From Gammaproteobacteria bacterium (GTDB lineage Bacteria; Pseudomonadota; Gammaproteobacteria; Pseudomonadales; Azotimanducaceae), in assembly GCA_003247835.1 (NCBI GenBank), contig QJYB01000024.1:62001-126000 (forward strand): a stretch of 64,000 nt of DNA, given 5' to 3'. Positions 29,169 to 37,867 of this stretch are shown here, one piece after another. Position 1 is the stretch's first letter. Every line of letters starts with the position of its first letter. The notes beneath the pieces were generated by a model. The model was not told the DNA's origin. It ran no database searches and was given only the letters and a program-made list of their open reading frames with translations. The translations under genes were made by a program, and so were the position numbers.

Positions 29169-30541
29169 GCATTCCATCAGTGTCTTCCCGCCGGTTCGGC
29201 CGGCACATTCACCCTCTTTCCGTCGTGGCGTCTCTGCAGCGCCTGCACTGGCTGCTGTGGCTGCCCGTGCTGCTGATCCCGGCGCACGCCGTCGCCGCGA
29301 ATCTCGACACCATCATCATCGATGCGGGTTACGACAAGCAGACCACCATCGCCGTCGTGCCGTTCCGCCAGGGCCCGGAGTTCGACAGCCAGCAACCCAT
29401 GTCCGAGATCGTCGAGTTCGATCTGGCGCGCAGCGGTCAGTTTGCGCCAACCAGCCGCGACAACATGCTGTCCTTTCCCACGCGCAAGGAAGACGTCTTC
29501 TTCCGGGACTGGCGGGTGCTGGGCGTGGAATACCTTGTCATAGGCCGTACCGGCGTCGACTCCACGGGCAAGCTGCAGGTGGACTACCACCTGTTCGACG
29601 TCTTCAACGAGCGGGAGATGCTCACGGACACAGTCAACACGTCGCGCGCCAAGTGGCGGGATGCGGCGCACCACGTGGCTGACGAGGTCTACGAGGCCAT
29701 CACCGGCATCCGCGGCGCGTTTTCCACGCGCATCCTCTACGTTCTGGCGCAGAATCTCAGCACGCCGAGCGAGCGGTTCAGCCTGCAGGTGGCGGATTCG
29801 GACGGCCAGCGTGCCGAGACCCTGTTCACCTCCACCGAACCCCTGCTGTCCGCGAGCTGGTCGCCGGATGCCCGTTCGGTCACCTACGTTTCCTTCGAGA
29901 CCGGCAAGCAGTCGATCGTCCTTCAGGATCTGACGACGGGCAACCGTCAGCTCATCACCGACTTTTCGGGTATCAACGGTTCGCCTCGTTTGTCTCCCGA
30001 CGGCAAGAGCCTCGCCATGGTGCTGTCGAAGGACGGCAACCCGGAAATCTACGTCATGAACCTGGCTGACCGGAGCCTGCGTCGGGTGACGCGACACCAT
30101 GCCATCGATACGGAGCCGAGCTGGACCACGGACGGAAAGTCGCTGATTTTCACGTCCGACCGTGGTGGACGGCCGCAGATCTACAAGGTCGAGCTCGCCA
30201 CCAACCTGGTGGAACGGCTGACTTTCGAGGGGCCCTACAACGCCAGCGGCCGTCTGCTGCCGGACGGTGAGCACCTGGTGTTCGTGCACCGCCGTGACGG
30301 CATCGATCACATTGCCTGGCAGGCTCTGGGACGGGACGACCTCCGGGTGCTGACCCAGACGTCACTGGACGAATCGCCATCCATTTCGCCCAACGGGACG
30401 ATGCTGATCTATGCCACTCAGGTAGGGGGGCGCGGTATACTTGCCGTGGTTTCGATCGACGGCCGCGTCAAGTATCGGCTGCCGTCCTCGTCAGGCGACG
30501 TCCGTGAGCCGGCCTGGTCCCCATTCATCGAGACTCTCTAG
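29165..30541 (+). CDS. tolB: Tol-Pal system beta-propeller protein TolB
   Basis: 458 residues. A long signal peptide (cleavage near AHAVA, about 40-45), an N-terminal domain with DIARSGQFAPT-like sequence (DLARSGQFAPTSR) and a six-bladed propeller of WD/TolB repeats (LSPDGKSLAMV, WTTDGKSLIFTSDRGG). TolB sits in the periplasm and binds Pal. TTG at 29165 overlaps tolA by 4 bp; the first ~15 residues are weakly supported and a start nearer GTG 29180 is possible. Confidence 0.95.
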   Translation: MSIPSVSSRRFGRHIHPLSVVASLQRLHWLLWLPVLLIPAHAVAANLDTIIIDAGYDKQTTIAVVPFRQGPEFDSQQPMSEIVEFDLARSGQFAPTSRDNMLSFPTRKEDVFFRDWRVLGVEYLVIGRTGVDSTGKLQVDYHLFDVFNEREMLTDTVNTSRAKWRDAAHHVADEVYEAITGIRGAFSTRILYVLAQNLSTPSERFSLQVADSDGQRAETLFTSTEPLLSASWSPDARSVTYVSFETGKQSIVLQDLTTGNRQLITDFSGINGSPRLSPDGKSLAMVLSKDGNPEIYVMNLADRSLRRVTRHHAIDTEPSWTTDGKSLIFTSDRGGRPQIYKVELATNLVERLTFEGPYNASGRLLPDGEHLVFVHRRDGIDHIAWQALGRDDLRVLTQTSLDESPSISPNGTMLIYATQVGGRGILAVVSIDGRVKYRLPSSSGDVREPAWSPFIETL

Positions 30542-30657
30542 ATTGTCTGACTTCTTGTCGAGATCAGCTGACTGCAGCGCAAAACAGGAAACGATCGGCG
30601 GCAAGCCAGAAGAAAAAAGCGCACAAAAGCCGTTCTGAGCGGAACAAATACAAGCTG

Positions 30658-30680
30658 TGCGGCCTTCGCCGCAGAGGAGA
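30658..30680 (+). promoter_or_regulatory. Stem-loop directly before the pal ribosome site
   Basis: TGCGGC-CTTC-GCCGCA (30658-30673) is a perfect 6-bp hairpin with a 4-nt loop, followed at once by GAGGAGA (30674-30680), the pal Shine-Dalgarno. This could protect the pal message or mark a processing end. The 148-bp tolB-pal gap otherwise shows no clear promoter. Confidence 0.5.
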
Positions 30681-30689
30681 ACCCCCAAA

Positions 30690-31220
30690 ATGATCAACGT
30701 CCAACGCCTCTTTCTCATCCTGCTGGCCCTCGCGCTGGCAGGCTGCGCCAGCAAGGCGAGAGAACAGCCGGTGGAGCCGGTGGAGGAGCCGAGCACGGTG
30801 GTGGAAGCACCCCCGGAGCCGGTGGCACCACCCCGCGACTTCGAATCCTTCGACGCTGACCTCAACCCCTACGTACCGGGAACCAACCGGCTGCTGCCTA
30901 GAGTGTTCTACTTCCAGTTCGACGAGGCGGTCATCGGTCCGGACGACCTGGCATCGCTCGAGATGCATGCCACGGTGTTGCGCAACAACCGTGACCGGTC
31001 GGTGGTCATCGAGGGGCACTGCGACGAGCGCGGTACCCGTGAGTACAACCTGGCGCTGGGTGAGCGGCGGGCGGACGCGATCCGCGTCTACCTCACGTCC
31101 GCCGGCGTGTCACCGAGGCAGATCGAGACCGTGAGCTACGGCGAAGAGCGGCCGGAGGATCCCGGTCATACTGAGGCCTCCTGGGCGCGCAACCGCCGCG
31201 CGGTGATGATTTATCGGTAG
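30690..31220 (+). CDS. pal: Peptidoglycan-associated lipoprotein Pal
   Basis: 176 residues. The lipobox gives lipidated C19 (LALAGCAS), then a proline/glutamate-rich linker (about 25-55) and an OmpA-like peptidoglycan-binding domain with EGHCDERGTREYNLALGERRA and WARNRRAVMIYR. Pal anchors the outer membrane to the cell wall. ATG at 30690 follows GAGGAG by 10 nt. cpoB follows after 8 bp. Confidence 0.96.
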   Translation: MINVQRLFLILLALALAGCASKAREQPVEPVEEPSTVVEAPPEPVAPPRDFESFDADLNPYVPGTNRLLPRVFYFQFDEAVIGPDDLASLEMHATVLRNNRDRSVVIEGHCDERGTREYNLALGERRADAIRVYLTSAGVSPRQIETVSYGEERPEDPGHTEASWARNRRAVMIYR

Positions 31221-31228
31221 GCTCGGAC

Positions 31229-32044
31229 ATGGTTTTTTCCAAGGCACTGAGAACGGCCGCACTCTACGCGGCCGGAATGACACTGGCCGGCACCGGGTTC
31301 GCCCAGGAAGCGGCGTCCGGCGCGCAGGCCGCGACCCAGACGAGCGACCGGCGACTGTCGGAGCTGTTCTACCAGCTCCAGGTGATGCAGCAGGAAGTGC
31401 AGGAGCTGCGTGGCCTCGTGGAAGAGCAGTCGCATCAGCTCGAGCGACTGTCGCGCGACCAGAAGGAACAGTACATCGACCTGGATCGCCGGGTGGCAGA
31501 GCTGACGACGGGCGGTTCCGTTGCGTCGGGGCCCGTCAGCCGACCGGGTGCCGCGCAGTCTCCTTCGGGCAGCGGCTATGCCACGTCGCCGTCCACCAGC
31601 CCCGCACCCGCCGGTGCAGGTGCCGCGGCTGCGGGGGCATCAGCTGCCGTGGCGGCGGTACCGGCGTCGGCCAACGAGCGGGACGCCTATCAGACTGCCT
31701 TCGATCTGATGAAGACCCGCCAGTTCGATCAGTCCATCGCCGCGTTCAACCGGCTCATCGTCGACTATCCCAATGGTCAGTACGCGCCCAACGCGTTCTA
31801 CTGGCTGGGCGAGCTGTATCTGGCACAGCAGAATCTCGAACAGGCGCGTCAGTCCTTCATGCAGGTGATCAATCTCTATCCGGATCATCCGAAGGTGCCG
31901 GATACGCTGTACAAGCTCGGTGTGGCGTACCACCGGCTGGGTGATAACAATCGGGCCATGGAGTACTTCAACCAGGTGCGCACCCAATATCCGCAGAGCT
32001 CGGCAGCGGGTCTCGCGGCGAGCTATCAGCAGGAGCTCCGCTGA
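31229..32044 (+). CDS. cpoB: Tol-Pal cell division coordinator CpoB (YbgF)
   Basis: 271 residues with a signal peptide (about 1-25), a coiled-coil N-terminal part (about 35-90, LSELFYQLQVMQQEVQELRG), an alanine/proline-rich spacer and TPR repeats from about 150 (AFNRLIVDYPNGQYAPNAFYWLGELYLAQ). CpoB links murein synthesis with Tol-driven constriction. queE follows by 9 bp and may be part of the same operon. Confidence 0.95.
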   Translation: MVFSKALRTAALYAAGMTLAGTGFAQEAASGAQAATQTSDRRLSELFYQLQVMQQEVQELRGLVEEQSHQLERLSRDQKEQYIDLDRRVAELTTGGSVASGPVSRPGAAQSPSGSGYATSPSTSPAPAGAGAAAAGASAAVAAVPASANERDAYQTAFDLMKTRQFDQSIAAFNRLIVDYPNGQYAPNAFYWLGELYLAQQNLEQARQSFMQVINLYPDHPKVPDTLYKLGVAYHRLGDNNRAMEYFNQVRTQYPQSSAAGLAASYQQELR

Positions 32045-32053
32045 ACCCGATCC

Positions 32054-32737
32054 ATGGCCACGCGTTCGGAACAGGCCCGTGTGTCGACGCGAGCTGATCA
32101 AGTACGACTGACCGAGATCTTCCTGTCGCTGCAGGGTGAGTCCACCCGCGTGGGCCTGCCGACGGTGTTCGTCCGGCTCACAGGCTGCCCGCTCCGCTGC
32201 GGCTACTGCGATACCGCCTATGCCTTTCACGGCGGCCGGCTGACCGGTTTCGATGACGTGCTGAATCAGGTGGCGGCCTATGGTGCCCGTCACGTGACGG
32301 TCACCGGCGGTGAGCCGCTGGCTCAGCCTGCAGTGCTCCCGCTCATGACGCTTTTGTGCGATGCGGGTTACGACGTGTCGCTGGAGACGAGCGGTGCCCT
32401 CGACGTCTCCCGGGTGGATCCCCGGGTCAGCAAGGTTGTGGACGTCAAAACACCGGGCTCCGGCGAGGTGCAGAAGAACCTCTGGTCCAACCTCGCGCAT
32501 TGCACTGAGCGTGACGAGCTCAAGTTCGTGCTCACGGGTCGATCCGACTACGACTGGGCGAAGCTCAAGTGCGACGAGCTCGGACTGTACGGCAGGCCCT
32601 TCGAAGTTCTTTTCTCACCGGCGGCAGGCGAGCTCGCGCCGCGGGATCTGGCGGACTGGATCGTGGCGGATCGCATCGCCGTGCGTATGCAGATTCAGCT
32701 CCACAAGCTGCTGTGGAACGACGAGCCCGGGCGCTGA
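32054..32737 (+). CDS. queE: 7-carboxy-7-deazaguanine synthase QueE
   Basis: 227 residues. A radical-SAM enzyme with the cysteines C45, C49 and C52 ([16 protein letters not shown]), and the SAM-binding TGGEPLAQP. It converts 6-carboxy-tetrahydropterin to CDG in the queuosine route. queC follows by 1 bp. Placement behind pal-cpoB is common in gammaproteobacteria. Confidence 0.95.
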   Translation: MATRSEQARVSTRADQVRLTEIFLSLQGESTRVGLPTVFVRLTGCPLRCGYCDTAYAFHGGRLTGFDDVLNQVAAYGARHVTVTGGEPLAQPAVLPLMTLLCDAGYDVSLETSGALDVSRVDPRVSKVVDVKTPGSGEVQKNLWSNLAHCTERDELKFVLTGRSDYDWAKLKCDELGLYGRPFEVLFSPAAGELAPRDLADWIVADRIAVRMQIQLHKLLWNDEPGR

Positions 32738-32738
32738 G

Positions 32739-33419
32739 TTGAGCGAACCACGCGCCATCGTCCTGGTCTCCGGTGGTCTGGATTCCGCCACGACCCTGGC
32801 CGTGGCACGTCAGCGTGGATTCGTCTGTCACGCGCTTTCCTTCGACTACGGCCAGCGCCACCGGGTGGAGCTCGAAGCGGCGGATCGGGTATCCCGCGCC
32901 CTCGGTGCGGTGGAGCACAGAACATTTCCCATCGACCTGTCCTCGTTCGGCGGTTCGGCGCTCACCGACACCCGCGTTGCGGTGCCGGAGACCGGCGTGG
33001 ATCCGACGACGATACCGGTCACCTACGTACCGGCCAGGAACACCGTCTTTCTCGCGCTGGCGCTGGCCTGGGCAGAGGTGCTGGAAGCTCAGGATCTGTT
33101 CATCGGCGTGAACGCGGTGGACTACTCCGGCTATCCGGATTGCCGACCGGAGTTCATCGCCGCCTTCCAGCGCCTGGCCAACCTCGCCACCCGTGCAGGG
33201 GTGGAAGGACATGCGCTGACCGTGCACGCGCCGCTGATCTCGCTGACGAAGGCAGAGATCATCCGTCTCGGCCGGGAACTGGACGTCGACTTCGCGATGA
33301 CCATTTCCTGCTACCAGCCTGATCCCACCGGCGCGGCGTGTGGCGTCTGCGACAGCTGCCGGTTGCGCCGGGAGGGTTTCCGGGAGGCTGGTGTGACGGA
33401 CCCCACCAGGTACCGCTGA
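32739..33419 (+). CDS. queC: 7-cyano-7-deazaguanine synthase QueC
   Basis: 226 residues with the P-loop SGGLDSAT (11-18), the DYGQRH stretch, and the zinc-binding cysteines C191, C201, C204 and C207. It makes preQ0 from CDG with ATP and ammonia. The start is TTG at 32739, right after the queE stop; no good ribosome site is visible, so translation may depend on queE. A weak hairpin follows at 33423-33437. Confidence 0.94.
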   Translation: MSEPRAIVLVSGGLDSATTLAVARQRGFVCHALSFDYGQRHRVELEAADRVSRALGAVEHRTFPIDLSSFGGSALTDTRVAVPETGVDPTTIPVTYVPARNTVFLALALAWAEVLEAQDLFIGVNAVDYSGYPDCRPEFIAAFQRLANLATRAGVEGHALTVHAPLISLTKAEIIRLGRELDVDFAMTISCYQPDPTGAACGVCDSCRLRREGFREAGVTDPTRYR

Positions 33420-33422
33420 GAT

Positions 33423-33437
33423 CCGGCAGTTTGCCGG
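33423..33437 (+). terminator. Weak hairpin after queC
   Basis: CCGGCA-GTT-TGCCGG, a 6-bp stem with a 3-nt loop; the T-run follows only 11 nt later, so termination would be weak. It partly overlaps the -35 proposed for dps. Confidence 0.35.
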
Positions 33438-33502
33438 CCGCTCTCGGTTTTCTATAAATTCTAACTATCGAAAACATAAATATAATCGATTTTATAAATC
33501 GA
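33431..33502 (+). promoter_or_regulatory. dps promoter region with -10 boxes and a 7-bp dyad
   Basis: This stretch is very AT-rich compared with the genome. TTGCCG (33431-33436) and TATAAA (33453-33458) are spaced by 16 bp and make a sigma-70 candidate. TATAAT (33481-33486) is a second -10 box. TCGATTT-TAT-AAATCGA (33486-33502) is a perfect dyad with a 3-bp centre directly downstream, so a bound protein could block that second promoter. No full OxyR pattern was found. Confidence 0.55.
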
Positions 33503-33560
33503 CTGCTGCCCGCTAAGGTGACGTCCACGTTTGAGGAATCCACGGATTCGAGGAGTCACC

Positions 33561-34049
33561 ATGAAAATCAACATCGGTATCGACGACGCCAGCCGGGAGG
33601 CCATCGCAGAGGGCCTGTCGAGACTGCTGGCGGACAGCTACACGCTGTACCTGAAGACCCATAACTATCACTGGAACGTCACTGGCCCGCAGTTCACCAC
33701 GCTGCATACCCTGTTCGAGACGCACTACACGGAGCTTGCCCAGGCGGTCGATGAGATCGCGGAGCGGATCCGTGCGCTCGGCCACCGGGCACCCGGATCC
33801 TACCGGGAGTTCGCGGCACTCAGCGTCATCCCGGAAGACGGGGACCATCCGGGGGCCCGGGAAATGATCGAACGCCTGGTCCAGGGCCAGGAAACCGTAG
33901 TCCGGACGGCACGACAGGTCTTTCCCCTGGTCGAGGCGGCATCGGACGAACCCACGGCCGACCTGCTCACCCAGCGTATGCAGGTGCACGAGAAGAACGC
34001 CTGGATGCTGCGCAGCCTGCTGGAGGTCGAAGACGGCGAAGCTGCCTGA
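33561..34049 (+). CDS. dps: Dps-type DNA-protecting ferritin
   Basis: 162 residues with ferroxidase residues H37 (KTHNYHWNVTG), H49, D64 and E68 between two subunits. Dps dodecamers oxidise iron with hydrogen peroxide and store it, protecting DNA; the lysine-rich N-terminal tail of E. coli Dps is absent, so direct DNA binding is doubtful. ATG at 33561 with AGGAG 5 nt upstream. The peroxiredoxin-glutaredoxin gene follows after 50 bp. Confidence 0.93.
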   Translation: MKINIGIDDASREAIAEGLSRLLADSYTLYLKTHNYHWNVTGPQFTTLHTLFETHYTELAQAVDEIAERIRALGHRAPGSYREFAALSVIPEDGDHPGAREMIERLVQGQETVVRTARQVFPLVEAASDEPTADLLTQRMQVHEKNAWMLRSLLEVEDGEAA

Positions 34050-34099
34050 GCGCACCAGATATCGACAGACAACCATTCATCTGAGCGAGGAGCTATTCA

Positions 34100-34843
34100 A
34101 TGTTGAGCAACAGAGAAGGGCAGCGTGTGCCCGAAGTCACCTTCCGGGTCCGCCGCGTCGACAGCTGGCAGGACGTCACCACGAACGACCTCTTCTCCGG
34201 GAAGACCGTGGTGGCCTTTTCCCTGCCGGGGGCGTTCACCCCCACCTGTTCGTCGTCCCACGTACCCCGTTACAACCAGCTGGCGGACGCCTTCAAAAGC
34301 CACGGGGTGGACGAGATCGTCTGCATCTCGGTCAACGACAGCTTCGTCATGAACGAGTGGCAGGAGGACCAGCAGGCCTGGAACCTCACCTTCCTGCCTG
34401 ACGGCAATGGCGAGTTCACCGAAGGCATGGGTATGCTGGTGGAGAAGTCCGATCTCGGCTTCGGCCGTCGGTCCTGGCGCTACTCCATGCTCGTCCGTGA
34501 CGGCGTCATCGAGAAGATGTTCATCGAGCCGGAGGTAGCCGGAGACCCCTTCGACGTGTCCGATGCGGACACCATGCTCGCTTATCTGGCGCCTGGTGCA
34601 TCCAGGGTGGTTGATGCCGCGGTGTTCTCCCGCAAGGGGTGCCCGCACTGTACCCGGGCCAAGCAGGCGCTGACCAACGCGGGCATCGCCTTCGAGGAAC
34701 TCGTGCTGAATCGGGATTACTCGGATCGCACCTTGCGTGCGGTGGCGGACCGGACGACGTTCCCCCAGGTCTTCATAAACGGTATGCACATCGGCGGCGC
34801 CGATGATCTGGAGGCGTGGTTGCGGGCACGGCAGGCAGCCTGA
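34100..34843 (+). CDS. Peroxiredoxin-glutaredoxin fusion protein
   Basis: 247 residues. The N-terminal part is a Prx5-type peroxiredoxin with the peroxidatic C50 in [15 protein letters not shown]; the C-terminal part (from about 172) is a glutaredoxin with C181-PH-C184 in [12 protein letters not shown] and the [15 protein letters not shown] glutathione site. Such fusions (Haemophilus, Chromatium) reduce peroxides with glutathione alone. It follows dps, forming an oxidative-stress pair. It converges with the ACC deaminase gene across a hairpin. Confidence 0.94.
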   Translation: MLSNREGQRVPEVTFRVRRVDSWQDVTTNDLFSGKTVVAFSLPGAFTPTCSSSHVPRYNQLADAFKSHGVDEIVCISVNDSFVMNEWQEDQQAWNLTFLPDGNGEFTEGMGMLVEKSDLGFGRRSWRYSMLVRDGVIEKMFIEPEVAGDPFDVSDADTMLAYLAPGASRVVDAAVFSRKGCPHCTRAKQALTNAGIAFEELVLNRDYSDRTLRAVADRTTFPQVFINGMHIGGADDLEAWLRARQAA

Positions 34844-34863
34844 TCCCCTAGAGCCCGGCCGGC

Positions 34864-34904
34864 GGCCTCTGCCCGAAGGCAGAGGCCTCTGCCAGGCAGA
34901 GGCC
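34864..34904. terminator. Overlapping GGCCTCTGCC hairpins between convergent genes
   Basis: GGCCTCTGCC (34864-34873), loop CGAA, GGCAGAGGCC (34878-34887) gives a 10-bp stem. GGCCTCTGCC again (34884-34893), A, GGCAGAGGCC (34895-34904) gives a second stem, so three arms can pair in two ways. It lies between the stops at 34843 and 34907 and could end transcripts from both sides. No T-tract is present, so it may be a repeat element instead. A related hairpin is at 54680-54706. Confidence 0.6.
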
Positions 34905-34906
34905 GT

Positions 34907-35929
34907 CTACCCGTTCCGGTACAGGTAGCTGTAGCCGTTGATGGCAGGCACCCCGCCAAGGTGGGCATACAGCACCTTCGACCCCGCCGGAAAGTAGCCC
35001 CTGCCGACCAGATCGATGAGACCCTGGAGGGATTTCCCTTCGTATACCGGGTCCGTGATCATGCCCTCGAGCCGCGCACCCAGCCGGATCGCGGCGCTGG
35101 TCTCTGCCGACGGCACACCGTACGCCGGATAGGCATAGTCGGTGACGAGCACGAGATCGTCATCCGTGATCGGCCGGTGAAAACCGATCAGCTCCGCCGT
35201 GTTTCTCGCGATCCTGAGTACCTGTGCCCGCGTCTGATCTGGCGTTCCGGATGCATCGATGCCGATCACCCGCCGGCTGCGGTCATCGGCCGCGAAGCCC
35301 ACCAGCATGCCCGCGTGCGTGGAGCCGGTGACCGTGCAGACCACCACGTAGTCGAAGCGGATGCCGAGCTCGGCCTCCTGGGCGCGCACCTCTTCCGCGA
35401 ATCCCACGTAGCCGAGGCCGCCGAGACGGTGCTCGGAGGCACCGGCGGGAATGGCATAGGGCCGACCGCCGTGCTCCCGCACCTCCTCGATGGCCGCCTC
35501 CCAGCTCTCGCGAATGCCGATGTCGAAACCCTCGTCCACCAGCTGGACCTCGGCGCCCATCAGTCTCGACAGCAGTATGTTGCCGACGCGATCGTAGACG
35601 GCGTCCGGAAACGGTACCCAGGACTCCTGAACCAGCCGGCAACCGAGACCGAGCTTCGCCGCGACCGCTGCCACCATGCGTGTGTGATTGGACTGCACAC
35701 CGCCGATGGTAACCAGGGTGTCCGCACCTGACGCCAGGATGTCCGGCACCAGGTACTCGAGCTTTCTGAGCTTGTTGCCGCCGAAGGCGAGACCGGAGTT
35801 GCAGTCCTCCCGCTTCGCGAAGATCTGGACCTGGCCGCCGAGATGCTCGGACAGGCGTGGCAGGGGCTCGATCGGCGTCGGACCGAAGGTGAGCGGATAG
35901 CGTTCGAACTGGGCGAGCAAGGTCAGCAT
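34907..35929 (-). CDS. acdS: 1-aminocyclopropane-1-carboxylate (ACC) deaminase
   Basis: 340 residues of the tryptophan-synthase-beta fold. The start [16 protein letters not shown] and [18 protein letters not shown] fit AcdS. Residues that separate true ACC deaminase from D-cysteine desulphhydrase are present: K53 (PLP), S80, Y296 and E297 in DPVYEGK, and L324, matching Pseudomonas K51, S78, Y294, E295, L322. The enzyme opens ACC, the ethylene precursor, to 2-oxobutyrate and ammonia. ATG at 35929 is used instead of GTG at 35953. No Lrp-type acdR gene is adjacent. Confidence 0.92.
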   Translation of the reverse strand: MLTLLAQFERYPLTFGPTPIEPLPRLSEHLGGQVQIFAKREDCNSGLAFGGNKLRKLEYLVPDILASGADTLVTIGGVQSNHTRMVAAVAAKLGLGCRLVQESWVPFPDAVYDRVGNILLSRLMGAEVQLVDEGFDIGIRESWEAAIEEVREHGGRPYAIPAGASEHRLGGLGYVGFAEEVRAQEAELGIRFDYVVVCTVTGSTHAGMLVGFAADDRSRRVIGIDASGTPDQTRAQVLRIARNTAELIGFHRPITDDDLVLVTDYAYPAYGVPSAETSAAIRLGARLEGMITDPVYEGKSLQGLIDLVGRGYFPAGSKVLYAHLGGVPAINGYSYLYRNG

Positions 35930-36056
35930 CCTAACGATGGTGGGCAGGTCCACTGGGCGGATGCAGTGGAAGCCCGCATGCTAACGGATTTTCAGACTGT
36001 ACTGGAGACTCGAAGGCGGTACGCTTCGCCGTGCACGCCGACAACGGGACGTAGAC

Positions 36057-37148
36057 ATGGCGAGGATCACGGCAAAAGGTGTGCTCAGACTGGTTGCCAT
36101 CAATCTGCTGGTATTCCTGGTGATCGTGGTCTGCTTGAATCTGATTTCCGGTCTGCTGCTGGATATCGACTTCAAACGTGACCTGCTGCGGGACGAACGT
36201 GCCGACCTGCCAAGCTATGAGGATCACGCGCGGGCCGCACTCATTCTGCACGAGTTCCATGAGCTTAAGACCCGCTACGAACCCTTCGTCGTCTGGAGCC
36301 GGCGCCCGTTTCAGGGCGAAACCACTACCGTGGACGCAGCGGGTGATCGCGTGCATCCGGCCACGACGGATCATCCGGAGGGTGTGGTCCGTTTCTTCGG
36401 TGGCTCCGCGATGTGGGGCACCGGCGTGGATGATCTCCACACGGTTCCCGCCCGCTTCAACGCCCATCATCCGGAGCTGCGTGTCCACAACCATGGTGAG
36501 TCCGCTTTCCACAGTCGACACGAAGTCGCGCGGCTGGTGAATCTCGTCAGTCAGCACGAACCCACGGACGTCGTCGTTTTCTATGACGGCTACAACGACG
36601 CGGTGAACCTGTGCCGATTCGGAGTACCGCTGACCGGCAGCCAGCGGGCTGCCCAGATCGACCGACGGGTGAATCCGGGTTCACACTTCGCCTACGCGCT
36701 GGTCGGTGCGGTTCGAGAGCTGGTTTTCAAAATCGTGCCGGGTCGGTCTGCAGACGATCCATCAGATCCCTGCACGGAGGATCCGGACTACGCGAACCGG
36801 GTCGCCGACACCATGATCGAGAACTGGCGTATGGCCCGTGCCATCACACAACTGTCCGGTGGCGAGTTCGTCGCGGTGCTCCAGCCCGCCGCGCCGGAAG
36901 GGCATGGCCGCGTCGATCATCTGAAACCCGCTGAACGGCAGAATTCAGCGGTTTCACTGGTCTATGCCCGGGTCCGGTACCGGCTCAGCAGCGAGCCGAT
37001 TCCGTGGGTGTACGATCTCAGTGACGTCTTCGACGGGGACGAGTTCATCTACATCGACGCGGTGCATACCAATGCGATCGGTACCGAACGGGTGGCCCGC
37101 AGGCTCGCCGGCATCGTCTCGCCGATGCTGGACAAATCCGGTCGGTAA
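36057..37148 (+). CDS. Membrane-anchored SGNH/GDSL-type hydrolase
   Basis: 363 residues with one N-terminal membrane helix (about 10-35) and an outside domain of SGNH type: nucleophile S117 in FFGGSAMWGTG, N in VFYDGYNDAVN, and the D334/H337 pair in DAVHTNAIG. Such proteins often add or remove acetyl groups on sugars of the cell surface. It stands alone on the plus strand. The exact reaction is unknown. Confidence 0.8.
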   Translation: MARITAKGVLRLVAINLLVFLVIVVCLNLISGLLLDIDFKRDLLRDERADLPSYEDHARAALILHEFHELKTRYEPFVVWSRRPFQGETTTVDAAGDRVHPATTDHPEGVVRFFGGSAMWGTGVDDLHTVPARFNAHHPELRVHNHGESAFHSRHEVARLVNLVSQHEPTDVVVFYDGYNDAVNLCRFGVPLTGSQRAAQIDRRVNPGSHFAYALVGAVRELVFKIVPGRSADDPSDPCTEDPDYANRVADTMIENWRMARAITQLSGGEFVAVLQPAAPEGHGRVDHLKPAERQNSAVSLVYARVRYRLSSEPIPWVYDLSDVFDGDEFIYIDAVHTNAIGTERVARRLAGIVSPMLDKSGR

Positions 37149-37167
37149 CCGCCGCCCCGGTGCCTGG

Positions 37168-37839
37168 TCAGATGAAACCGTGCCCCCTCACAAAGTACGA
37201 TGTGGCGTCGGCGATGAGCACGGCACCAATGATAACGAGCACCTTCGGCATGACCCAGTCGGCAGCACGGTTCACCCAATCGCTGATCCTGCGGAACGTC
37301 ACACGACTGCGATCGCCGAGAATGGCCAGCGTCGCGGGAACGAGCAGGAACGGCAGTACATAGGCCAGGTTGTAGGCGACGAGCAATGCCAGCGTGGGCT
37401 GCCAAGGCAGCTCCGCCTTCAGAAACTGATCCAGCACTGCAAAGTAAGGCAGTGCGAACGGGACGCCAACGAAGTTGATCACCACGCCGAAAACGAACGC
37501 GCCGCCGGGTGCCAGAGCAGCTGGAGGCGCTTTCGATTCGCTCGCACGACCACCCCGCGATCGGCGACCCGCCAGCACCAGGGCCGCACCGAGGACAACC
37601 TGAAGCGCAAAATCCAGCGCGGTCGGATTCGCCAGGTACGCCATGATCCGATCGAGGCCGAGCGTGATGGCGATGCCTGCTATGAAGTAGGCGGTCGTGT
37701 GGCCGCAGAGCAGCGACAGACTGTTGGCATAGGGTCTGGTCGTTCCGACGGCGTAGATGGTGGCCGCCAGCAGCACGGGGTTGAGCACGTCGACCAGCAG
37801 GAGCGGTACAACGACCGCCAGCAGGTCAAACGTCATCAA
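37168..37839 (-). CDS. GAP/Sap-like (PF11139-type) or LysE-fold membrane protein
   Basis: 223 residues with about six membrane segments. The start FDLLAVVVPLLLVDVLNPVLLAATIYAVG resembles the GAP/Sap proteins of mycobacteria, which help surface lipid transport, and more widely LysE-fold exporters. A polar linker at about 94-110 splits the two halves. The gene ends 19 bp from the SGNH gene stop. The family assignment is by resemblance and moderately sure. Confidence 0.65.
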   Translation of the reverse strand: MMTFDLLAVVVPLLLVDVLNPVLLAATIYAVGTTRPYANSLSLLCGHTTAYFIAGIAITLGLDRIMAYLANPTALDFALQVVLGAALVLAGRRSRGGRASESKAPPAALAPGGAFVFGVVINFVGVPFALPYFAVLDQFLKAELPWQPTLALLVAYNLAYVLPFLLVPATLAILGDRSRVTFRRISDWVNRAADWVMPKVLVIIGAVLIADATSYFVRGHGFI

Positions 37840-37867
37840 CAGCTACCCCTGACCGTTGTGCGAGCTG

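Noticed and set aside
33450..33500. OxyR binding site before dps
   Set aside because: CTAT half-sites occur, but their spacing does not fit the four-part OxyR pattern.
34907..35929. D-cysteine desulphhydrase
   Set aside because: Y296, E297 and L324 are those of ACC deaminase.
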